From positions 1 to 5,135 of the forward strand of contig JAFBAJ010000093.1 of NCBI GenBank assembly GCA_019247865.1: a DNA stretch of 5,135 nt. The letters are read 5' to 3'. This document shows positions 1 through 5,135 of the stretch, piece by piece (the stretch's first letter is position 1; every line of letters begins with the position of its first letter). The stretch is from Acidobacteriota bacterium. Its GTDB lineage: Bacteria > Acidobacteriota > Blastocatellia > Pyrinomonadales > Pyrinomonadaceae. The position numbers and the translations under genes are program-made. Below the pieces are notes generated by a model that made no database searches, had not been told where the DNA came from, and worked only from the letters and a program-made list of their open reading frames with translations.

Positions 1-56
1 TCACCAGCGCCGGTGACCCTCGCGTCATCCAGTTCGGATTGAAGTTCAATTTCTGA
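1..56 (+). CDS. C-terminal end of a probable TonB-dependent receptor / Oar-like outer-membrane protein (partial)
   Basis: Only the last 17 codons are visible, read from position 3 to a TGA at 54-56; they give TSAGDPRVIQFGLKFNF. Alternating hydrophobic residues ending in a terminal phenylalanine are the usual last beta-strand of an outer-membrane barrel, the signal recognised by the Bam assembly machinery. The phrase PRVIQFGLKFNF closely resembles the ends of the large carboxypeptidase-regulatory-domain/TonB receptors (Oar-like) that are abundant in Acidobacteriota. Such proteins sit in the outer membrane and take up or bind large substrates. The substrate cannot be told from this fragment. 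The gene is cut by the window edge rather than broken, and a hairpin starts 2 bases after its stop. The barrel assignment is reasonable; the exact family is inferred from a very short sequence. Confidence 0.6.
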   Translation, partial: TSAGDPRVIQFGLKFNF

Positions 57-58
57 TT

Positions 59-138
59 AAAACAGTTTCGCGCAAAGGCGCAAAGAAAAGCTTCATCGTT
101 TTCCTTTGCGTCTTTGCGCCTTTGCGCGAAACTGTTTT
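59..138. repeat. Perfect 28-bp inverted repeat (CGCAAAG-type dispersed palindrome), likely terminator
   Basis: Positions 59-86 are the exact reverse complement of 111-138, separated by a 24-base loop (87-110). The stem begins AAAACAGTTTCGCGCAAAGG. The right side is made of three 8-base units, CCTTTGCG, TCTTTGCG and CCTTTGCG (103-126), and is followed by a run of five T (135-139). It lies 2 bases after the stop of the upstream gene, so it can serve as a rho-independent-like terminator. A related element lies at 2037-2105; bases 104-126 are identical to 2078-2100. This marks it as a copy of a dispersed intergenic repeat family rather than a one-off terminator. Similar CGCAAAG-rich palindromes are known to be scattered through several environmental bacterial genomes and often give spurious short ORFs. 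Confidence 0.9.
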
Positions 139-143
139 TGAAG

Positions 144-171
144 TTGACTTCGCTCGACAAAAGACTTTAAG
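144..171 (+). promoter_or_regulatory. Possible sigma70-type promoter for the FG-GAP protein gene
   Basis: TTGACT at 144-149 matches five of six bases of the -35 consensus. After a 16-base spacer, TTTAAG at 166-171 matches four of six bases of the -10 consensus. The site lies just after the hairpin and would give a leader of roughly 65-70 bases before the ATG at 245. The -10 is weak, and Acidobacteriota promoter rules are not well established, so this is tentative. The -35 overlaps a small palindrome, GAAGTTGACTTC (140-151), which may be chance. Confidence 0.3.
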
Positions 172-244
172 GTAATAAGCGTCAGTTCCCTCTTGTCCCA
201 CGTTCATCTCACCGGCACATCTCAAAAACTTGTTGTGGGGCGTT

Positions 245-2035
245 ATGAGAAAAACTTTCGGCATCGCTCTTCTGTTGTGCGCGCTCGTCTGCGGCAGTGT
301 GACGAGGATTGATTCGAACAGCCGCACGGAGGCCGTGCCCGATTTAGGCATCGGCGCGAGCCTGCATGGGAAGCGCGTTTTTCCGGCCAACAATCCCTGG
401 AATCAGGACATCTCGCGCGCGCCGGTCGATATGAACTCCGACACGCTTATCGGCAGCATGGGCGCGGGCACGGGCCTGCACCCGGACTTCGGCACGGTCT
501 ACGCGGGCGCGCCGAACGGGATTCCCTACGTCGTCGTCGCGGGCACGCAGCCGCGCGTGCAGATCGGCTTCACGGCGTACGGCAACCAGAGCGACCCTGG
601 GCCGTATCCGGTTCCGACCAATGCGCCCATCGAAGGCGGCCCGAATGCGACCGGCGACCGTCATGTCCTCATCATTGACCGCGACAACTGGAAGCTCTAC
701 GAGATGTATCGCTCTTTTCCGGTTGGCGGCGGGACGAGCTGGAACGCTGACAGCGGCGCGGTCTTCGATCTCAACTCGAACGCGCTGCGCCCGGAAGGAT
801 GGACTTCGGCGGACGCGGCGGGCCTGCCGATCTTTCCCGGCCTGGTGCGCTACGATGAAGTCTTCGAGCAGCATGAGATCAGGCACGCCCTGCGCTTCAC
901 GGCCGCCGCGACGCGCAGAGCCTACGTCTATCCTGCGCGCCACTTCGCGAGCAGCAACACGAGCCAGAGCCTGCCGCCGATGGGACTGCGCGTGCGCTTA
1001 AAAGCTGCGGTCAACATCAACGGCTACTCGCCAGCGATGCAGGTCGTGCTGACGGCGATGAAGAAGTACGGGCTCATTCTCGCGGACAACGGCTCGAACT
1101 GGTACATCTCCGGCTCGCCCGACTCGCGCTGGAACGACGACGAGCTGCATACGCTGAGCGGGATCAGAGGCTCTGATTTCGAGGTCGTGCAGACGCCGTC
1201 TCACCTGCTCATGCCGCAGAGCGATTTCGACGGCGACGGCAGAACGGATGTCTCTGTCTTTCGTCCGTCGAGCGGCAACTGGTACACGCAGGCCAGCTCG
1301 AACGGCGCGCTGAACGCGCAACCGTTCGGCGCAGCCGGTGACAAACCCGTGCCGGGAGATTATGACGGAGACGGCTTCACGGACTTCGCGGTCTTTCGTG
1401 ATGGCACGTGGTTTATCCTGCAAAGCTCGGACGGCGCACTGCGCGCGGACTCTTTCGGGACGGGCGGCGACGTGGCGGCGGCGGCGGACTATGACGGCGA
1501 CGGCAAGACAGACCTCGCGGTGTTTCGTCAGGGCTGGTGGTACGTCAGGCAAAGCTCGGACAACGGTTTTCGCGCGACTCTGTTTGGGCTCGCGACGGAC
1601 GTGCCCGCTTCCGGCGATTTCGATGGCGACGGGAAAGCTGACATCTCTGTCTTCAGAGCATCGAGCGGCGCGTGGTACATACGGCAAAGCTCTGACAACG
1701 CTCTGCGCACGCAGGTCTTCGGCGCGAGCGGCGATGTGCCTGTGGTCGGCGATTATGACGGAGACGGCAAGAGCGACCTCACGGTCTTTCGCAACGCGAC
1801 GGGGACGTGGTATGTCTTCCAGAGCCAGAGCGGGACGCTGCGCGCGCTGGCCTTCGGCACACAGGCGGACAGGCCCGTGCCCGGAGACTACGACGGCGAT
1901 TTCAAGACGGACATCGCGGTCTTTCGTCCGAGCGACGGCCGCTGGTACGTTCTCAACAGCTACAGCAACACCTTGAGCGTCCAGCTCTTCGGCACGAGCG
2001 GCGACGTGCCGGTGCCTTCAGCTTACGTGCCATAA
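245..2035 (+). CDS. Secreted protein: conserved domain of unknown function plus six FG-GAP/VCBS repeats
   Basis: This is a 596-residue exported protein. The start chosen is ATG 245, because it opens directly on a signal peptide (MRKTFGIALLLCALVCGS: a basic end, then a hydrophobic core) and has a GGGG stretch (237-240) 4 bases upstream. A TTG at 230 would add five residues (MLWGV) with no benefit. The Cys residues at 12 and 16 do not form a clean lipobox, so a lipoprotein is unlikely. Residues about 45-315 form a domain I recognise as a conserved hypothetical type in exported proteins, with NPWNQDIS (50-57), SDPGPYPVP, DRHVLIIDRDNWKLYEMY (138-155), EIRHALRFT, ARHF and DNGSNWYISG (281-290). I know no biochemical function for it. 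Residues 327-596 hold six blades, each starting with a DxDGDGxxD calcium-binding loop (327, 372, 415, 458, 503, 548) and continuing VFR...W[YF]...FG. This is an integrin-alpha-like beta-propeller, typically used for extracellular binding. The product is probably periplasmic or secreted. Convergent with the downstream ATPase gene. Confidence 0.9.
   Translation: MRKTFGIALLLCALVCGSVTRIDSNSRTEAVPDLGIGASLHGKRVFPANNPWNQDISRAPVDMNSDTLIGSMGAGTGLHPDFGTVYAGAPNGIPYVVVAGTQPRVQIGFTAYGNQSDPGPYPVPTNAPIEGGPNATGDRHVLIIDRDNWKLYEMYRSFPVGGGTSWNADSGAVFDLNSNALRPEGWTSADAAGLPIFPGLVRYDEVFEQHEIRHALRFTAAATRRAYVYPARHFASSNTSQSLPPMGLRVRLKAAVNINGYSPAMQVVLTAMKKYGLILADNGSNWYISGSPDSRWNDDELHTLSGIRGSDFEVVQTPSHLLMPQSDFDGDGRTDVSVFRPSSGNWYTQASSNGALNAQPFGAAGDKPVPGDYDGDGFTDFAVFRDGTWFILQSSDGALRADSFGTGGDVAAAADYDGDGKTDLAVFRQGWWYVRQSSDNGFRATLFGLATDVPASGDFDGDGKADISVFRASSGAWYIRQSSDNALRTQVFGASGDVPVVGDYDGDGKSDLTVFRNATGTWYVFQSQSGTLRALAFGTQADRPVPGDYDGDFKTDIAVFRPSDGRWYVLNSYSNTLSVQLFGTSGDVPVPSAYVP
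1223..2032 (+). repeat. Six in-frame tandem FG-GAP repeats (43-45 codons each)
   Basis: The DxDGDGxxD motifs start at codons 327, 372, 415, 458, 503 and 548 of the protein, so the period is 45, 43, 43, 45 and 45 residues. Each unit runs: calcium loop, then [AS/T]VFR, an optional S/N-S/A-x-G insert, W[YF], QSS/QAS-like, LR or a variant, FG, then a D-[VKR]-P-V-type turn. The two 43-residue units lack two residues between VFR and the W[YF] (VFRDGTWF, VFRQGWWY). The sixth calcium loop is altered, DYDGDFKTD, with F in place of the usual G. The chain ends with a seventh half-unit, FGTSGDVPVPSAYVP, which could close the propeller against the start of the first blade. The units differ at many bases, so the array is old rather than recently expanded. 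Confidence 0.88.
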
Positions 2036-2036
2036 A

Positions 2037-2105
2037 AAGTTCTCACGCAAAGACGCAAAGAAGAACTTAAAGTCTTTCTTTGCGTCTTTGCGCCTTTGCG
2101 TGAAA
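2037..2105. repeat. Second CGCAAAG-type palindrome between convergent genes, likely bidirectional terminator
   Basis: The left arm 2043-2061 (TCACGCAAAGACGCAAAGA) pairs with 2085-2103 with a single mismatch. Alternatively, 2046-2061 pairs perfectly over 16 bp with 2077-2092, shifted by one 8-base unit. Bases 2078-2100 are identical to 104-126 of the first element, and the next GAAA is shared too, so the two are related copies. The element fills almost all of the 80-base gap between the stops of the convergent FG-GAP and ATPase genes. Five A bases at 2034-2038 give the minus strand a T-run just after the stem, and the plus strand is followed by AAAATTATTTT, so it may end transcription from both sides. 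Confidence 0.85.
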
Positions 2106-2115
2106 ATTATTTTGA

Positions 2116-2922
2116 TTAAGCTGGCGGACTATCGAACTTCCGGCGGTAATCTTCGCCTTCGATCTGGACGGTCTTGCACATCTCGAAGAGGCGCGAGCGG
2201 AGGCGGACGCCGATGCGGTCTTCTAAAGTCTCTTCCTTCTCGGCGCGGCGCGTGTCGAGGTAGTTGGTCGTGAAGATGGTCAGCTTCCGGTCGTTGTAGC
2301 GCGTGTTGATGATCTGCATCATCGTGTCGCGCACCCAGTCGGTCGGCTTACTGGCTCCCAGCTCATCCAGCACCAGCACCTCTGCATTGAACACAGGCTC
2401 CAGCACCTTCAGCTCCGAAGTCTGCGAGATCGGGTTCCAGGAATTCTGTATCTCCTTCAAGAGCGAGCCGAATTCGTAGAAGAGCGCGGTCAGGCCCTTC
2501 TTCTCGATCAGTTCGCGCAGGATGGCGACCGAGAGATGCGTCTTGCCGACGCCGACGGGGCCCATGAAGAGCAGCCCGCGATCCACCGCCGGATACTCGC
2601 GCGCGAGCGTGAAGGCATACTTAAAGGCGTTGAGCTGGATGGTGTAGAACTTCCCCTGCGTCGGGTAGTAGTTCTGAAAAGAGCACTTCTCGTAGCGGCG
2701 CGGGATGCGTGCCGCTTCGAGCCACTTCGCACGCTGCTCCTGCTTGCGGCAATGGCAGGGACGCGCGCCCTTGCCCGGCACGACTTCCATCCCTGTTCCA
2801 TAGCAGGACGCGCAGACTTCCGGCGTTTGAGCCGGAACCAGGCGCTCCTGTTCTGTGGACTCGTCTGGCGTGGCGTCCGGCACCGGGAAGAGCGAAAATA
2901 TTTTGGCGTTGTCAGACGGCAT
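2116..2922 (-). CDS. DnaC/DnaI-like AAA+ ATPase (putative replicative helicase loader) with N-terminal Cys4 zinc motif
   Basis: This 268-residue cytoplasmic protein has the layout of DnaC/DnaI-type loaders, which use ATP to place the hexameric replicative helicase on DNA. Residues 1-34 look disordered and acidic. Residues 37-58 carry CxxC...CxC (Cys37, 40, 56, 58), a probable zinc site as seen in many DnaC-like loaders. A linker with [11 protein letters not shown] follows, then the AAA+ core: Walker [10 protein letters not shown] (121-129, Lys127), Walker B VLVLDELG (182-189, Asp186/Glu187), sensor-1 TIFTTNY (215-221), and an arginine-rich box [15 protein letters not shown] (234-248) that would hold the Arg finger. 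Length is usual for the family. The ATG at 2922 is the only good start, since an in-frame TAA lies about 20 bases upstream; no clear Shine-Dalgarno sequence is seen. IstB of IS21 elements has a related core, but no istA or IS ends are nearby and IstB normally lacks this Cys motif. The family call is strong; the loader role is inferred. Confidence 0.9.
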   Translation of the reverse strand: MPSDNAKIFSLFPVPDATPDESTEQERLVPAQTPEVCASCYGTGMEVVPGKGARPCHCRKQEQRAKWLEAARIPRRYEKCSFQNYYPTQGKFYTIQLNAFKYAFTLAREYPAVDRGLLFMGPVGVGKTHLSVAILRELIEKKGLTALFYEFGSLLKEIQNSWNPISQTSELKVLEPVFNAEVLVLDELGASKPTDWVRDTMMQIINTRYNDRKLTIFTTNYLDTRRAEKEETLEDRIGVRLRSRLFEMCKTVQIEGEDYRRKFDSPPA

Positions 2923-3007
2923 CGAATGCGAGACTGCTTTTTATAAGGGAACTTCGATTACTTTAAGAGATGCGCTATCCTCACGAATAACTCTTTGAGG
3001 CGGGCGG

Positions 3008-3035
3008 ATTATAGCACTCGCTTCAAAGAATGCAA
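3008..3035 (-). promoter_or_regulatory. Extended -10 sigma70-type promoter for the DnaC-like gene
   Basis: On the minus strand, TTGCAT (3030-3035) is followed after 16 bases by a perfect TATAAT (3008-3013). The TATAAT is preceded by TGC, which makes an extended -10 (TGnTATAAT). The -35 matches only three of six bases, but an extended -10 tolerates this. Transcription would start near 3001 and give a leader of about 78 bases before the ATG at 2922. The site lies in the 142-base gap after the oxidoreductase stop, so the ATPase gene can be transcribed on its own. The leader has one weak 5-bp stem, CCTCA/TGAGG (2979-3000), and nothing that looks like a riboswitch. The rest of this gap shows no gene and no convincing terminator for the oxidoreductase gene. 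Confidence 0.6.
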
Positions 3036-3064
3036 GAGCGTTTCGTCCAGCGCCTGAAATTACT

Positions 3065-5135
3065 TCACACAGCCACAGGCAATCCCGTTCGCAGCGCCTC
3101 GCGGATGCGGAAAGTCGCGCGCGTCGTCGCGGCCAGATCGTCGAGCGAGATCGGCGCAGGCGTGCCCTCGGTCACGACCGCGCACACGGCGCGCACTTCT
3201 GCGGACTGTCCTTTGTCCTGATTGCGCAGGCGCGTCGTCTCTTCACGACCATTGCGATACATCACCGCGCTGCGAAAATCATCGAGCACGAAGGTCTTGC
3301 CCTCGCCGTAAACTTCGACGCGCTCTTTGGGCATCGCCTTGTCGCCTTCCGCCAGATACGCGATGGAGCCGTTCGAGCCGTCCGCGAAACGCAAGGTGAT
3401 AAAGACGGAGTCTTCATCCACGATCTGTTCGTTGCGGCTCGTGATGGATTCGGCGTAGACGCGCGTGGTGACCGCGCCGGTCAAAAACTGCATGAGGTCT
3501 ATGAAGTGACAGACCTCGCCGATGATGCGCCCGCCGCCCTCGCGCGCGTCCTGAATCCAGCTCTCGCGCGGGATGCGCCCGGAGTTGACGCGGTAACTGA
3601 TGGAGAGCGGCGACTGACGCCCGGCGAAAAACTCCCGCGCCGCGCGCGCGTGCGGCGAGAAGTGACGATTGAAGCCGACCATCAGCTTGCCGTTTGAAGC
3701 AGAGGCGGCGTTGAGCACTGCGTCAAGCTCTTCATCATTCATCGCCAGAGGTTTTTCGACGAAGACGTGATGTCCTTTTTCGAGCGCGCTCTGTGCAAGC
3801 TGCGCGTGCGTGTCATGCCGCGTCGCGATGACGACCAGATTCACCTCTTTATCGTTGATGACCTCGTCCGCGCCCGAAGCGGCATAAGCGAAGCCGTAGC
3901 GCTCGCCTATGTCGCGCGCGGAGAGGCCGGAAGCCGTCGCAATCCCTTTGAACTCGACGCCGGATGTTTTGAAGTGCGGCAGGAGCATGGACTTCGCATA
4001 GCCGCCCGCGCCGATCATCCCCAGCCGGACGCTCTGCTGACCGGCGCTCGCACGCGGCGCAGAGGCTTTGCCCGTCTCGATCCGGCGCGGCAGCTCGCGC
4101 TCCGTATCGTAGTTGAGCAGCACGCCCAGATACGGCTCCTTCACTTCGCCAGAGATGAGTTGATAGGCGCGCTCGCCCTCATCAATCGAGAAGCGATGCG
4201 TGACGAGGCGGTCGATGTTGACGCGCCCCTCGGCGACGAGGTCCAGAAAGGCTTCGATGTTGCGCCCCTCGGTCCAGCGCACGTAGGCGAAGGGATAATC
4301 GTGCCCGCGCTCCTCATACTCCGGGTCATAGCGGCCCGGCCCGTATGACATCGAAATTTTCAAAGCCAGCTCGCGGTTGTAATAGAGATGGCGCGGGACA
4401 TCCAGGCCGACGAGGCCGACCGCCACGACGCGCCCCTTCATGCGCGAGATCTCTCCCGCCAGCTCGACCGGCTGATTCGAGGAGGTCGCGGCCGTGATCA
4501 ACACCGCATCCGCCCCGCGCCCGCGCGACCACTGCATCACCGCGGCCTTCGCCGAAGCATCGCTCAGAGCGCCGCCGTCCGCTCCCAGCTCGCGCGCCAG
4601 CTCGATTTTCTGCGGGTCGAGATCGAGGCCGAAGACGCGGCAGCCGTTCGCCTTCAAAAGCTGGACGGTCAGTTGACCCAGCAGCCCCAGGCCGATAACG
4701 ACCACAGCTTCGCCGAGCGTCGGTTCCGCGAGCCGCACGCCCTGCAAAGCGATGGCTCCGAGCGTCCCGAAAGCTCCGGCTTCAAACGTCGCGCCATCGG
4801 GCAATCGGACGCAGAGATTCTTAGGCACGGAGAGGACTTCCGCGTGCGAAGCGTACCCGGCCCCAGCGCACGAGACGCGGTCGCCGACGCGAAACTCCGT
4901 CACGTCTTCGCCCACGCCCGCGACGATGCCCGCCGCGCTGTAACCGAGCGCGGTCGAAGAGCCGAGCTTTGAGCGCACGGCATTGAAAGTGTTCAGAAGC
5001 CCTTCGTTCTTCGCTTTCTGAATGACCTGCTTGACTAAGTCCGGGCGCTCGCGCGCTTTGCCGAGCAGGCTCTTCTTAGCCATGTCCACAGTCATTCGCT
5101 CTGTGCCCGCGCTGATCAAAGACGCGGCCGCGCGT
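3065..5135 (-). CDS. Bi-domain oxidoreductase: zinc-less MDR (alcohol-dehydrogenase-like) domain fused to Gfo/Idh/MocA dehydrogenase (5' end missing)
   Basis: The frame is open to the window edge and reads RAAASLISAGTER..., so the true start lies beyond 5135. The TTG at 5117-5119 lies inside the conserved core and is not a start. Numbered from that codon, 684 residues are visible; full members run about 710-720. Residues 1-335 are the MDR half: SAGTER (3-8), ALGYSAAG (57-64), VGDRV (78-82) and an NAD(P) Rossmann motif GLGLLG (143-148), with Asp166/168 suggesting NAD. A linker (about 336-364) leads to the Gfo/Idh/MocA half: GMIGAGGYA (367-375), EKPLAM with Lys456 (455-460), and GGGRIIGEVCHFIDLM (528-543) with His538 and Asp541 as the usual active-site pair. 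It probably oxidises or reduces a sugar or sugar-nucleotide in the cytoplasm; the substrate is unknown. Relatives often lie in exopolysaccharide or heparinase-type gene clusters, so such genes may lie upstream. Stop TGA is at 3065-3067. Confidence 0.9.
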   Translation of the reverse strand, partial: RAAASLISAGTERMTVDMAKKSLLGKARERPDLVKQVIQKAKNEGLLNTFNAVRSKLGSSTALGYSAAGIVAGVGEDVTEFRVGDRVSCAGAGYASHAEVLSVPKNLCVRLPDGATFEAGAFGTLGAIALQGVRLAEPTLGEAVVVIGLGLLGQLTVQLLKANGCRVFGLDLDPQKIELARELGADGGALSDASAKAAVMQWSRGRGADAVLITAATSSNQPVELAGEISRMKGRVVAVGLVGLDVPRHLYYNRELALKISMSYGPGRYDPEYEERGHDYPFAYVRWTEGRNIEAFLDLVAEGRVNIDRLVTHRFSIDEGERAYQLISGEVKEPYLGVLLNYDTERELPRRIETGKASAPRASAGQQSVRLGMIGAGGYAKSMLLPHFKTSGVEFKGIATASGLSARDIGERYGFAYAASGADEVINDKEVNLVVIATRHDTHAQLAQSALEKGHHVFVEKPLAMNDEELDAVLNAASASNGKLMVGFNRHFSPHARAAREFFAGRQSPLSISYRVNSGRIPRESWIQDAREGGGRIIGEVCHFIDLMQFLTGAVTTRVYAESITSRNEQIVDEDSVFITLRFADGSNGSIAYLAEGDKAMPKERVEVYGEGKTFVLDDFRSAVMYRNGREETTRLRNQDKGQSAEVRAVCAVVTEGTPAPISLDDLAATTRATFRIREALRTGLPVAV

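Noticed and set aside
140..151. GAAGTTGACTTC palindrome as an operator
   Set aside because: A 5-bp inverted repeat with a 2-base centre is common by chance and has no second copy near the gene.
46..393. 115-residue minus-strand ORF covering the first palindrome (SRKGAKTQRKT...)
   Set aside because: Its middle is the translated hairpin repeat, its start lies inside the FG-GAP gene, and it has no RBS or family match. Such peptides are typical artefacts of CGCAAAG repeats.
344..1687. Long antisense ORFs (199 and 229 residues) under the FG-GAP gene
   Set aside because: They are Arg/Ala/Val-rich low-complexity shadows expected opposite a high-GC gene; the plus frame has clear domains and a signal peptide.
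1338..1976. 212-residue plus-strand ORF inside the FG-GAP repeats
   Set aside because: It is an alternate-frame reading of the tandem repeats, with Arg/Thr/Ser-rich nonsense and no motifs.
1223..2032. Tandem repeats as a possible CRISPR or satellite array
   Set aside because: The repeats are in-frame FG-GAP protein units of 129-135 bases with sequence drift and no spacer/repeat structure.
2088..2273. Small plus-strand ORF starting in the second palindrome
   Set aside because: It begins in the repeat and runs antisense to the ATPase gene with a Gly/Arg/Ser-rich product; no support.
2116..2922. ATPase as IstB of an IS21-type element
   Set aside because: No istA-like transposase, terminal inverted repeats or target duplication are visible, and the N-terminal Cys4 motif points to a DnaC/DnaI-type loader.
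3015..3042. Possible terminator hairpin after the oxidoreductase stop (ACTCGCTT / AAGAGCGT)
   Set aside because: The two arms are not reverse complements (ACGCTCTT would be needed), so no stable stem forms; the segment is better explained by the promoter.
3767..4972. Plus-strand ORFs (193 and 194 residues) opposite the bi-domain oxidoreductase
   Set aside because: Antisense shadows rich in Arg and Asp; the minus frame holds intact Rossmann and Gfo/Idh/MocA motifs along its length.

Overview
The window is a G+C-rich stretch of a bacterial chromosome, most likely from an Acidobacteriota-type organism (Blastocatellia/Pyrinomonadales would fit). That placement is inference from three things: a TonB-receptor-like C-terminal tail, a secreted FG-GAP propeller protein ending in DVPVPSAYVP, and intergenic palindromes built from CGCAAAG units. 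No rRNA or other strict marker gene is present.

Layout, left to right. (1) Positions 1-56 hold the last 17 codons of a plus-strand gene, probably an outer-membrane beta-barrel receptor. (2) Positions 57-244 are an intergenic stretch with a perfect 28-bp hairpin repeat, then a possible promoter. (3) Positions 245-2035 (+) encode a 596-residue secreted protein: a signal peptide, a conserved domain of unknown function, and six calcium-binding-type FG-GAP/VCBS repeats. (4) Positions 2036-2115 carry a second, diverged copy of the hairpin repeat between two convergent genes. (5) Positions 2116-2922 (-) encode a DnaC-like AAA+ ATPase (helicase-loader type) with an N-terminal Cys4 motif. (6) Positions 2923-3064 hold a good extended -10 promoter that reads into the ATPase gene. 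(7) From 3065 to the right edge (-) lies most of a bi-domain oxidoreductase: a zinc-less MDR (alcohol-dehydrogenase-like) half fused to a Gfo/Idh/MocA half. Its N-terminus is outside the window. No gene-free stretch exceeds 300 bases.

The genes do not form one evident pathway. The receptor tail and the FG-GAP protein are envelope or exported functions. The ATPase belongs to DNA replication. The bi-domain oxidoreductase belongs to a family usually met near surface-polysaccharide genes, so such a cluster may begin to the right. I found no CRISPR array, tRNA, insertion sequence, phage or defence system, and no convincing undescribed multi-gene system. The most notable items are the hairpin repeat family, the unannotated N-terminal domain of the FG-GAP protein, and the loss of zinc ligands in the bi-domain oxidoreductase.
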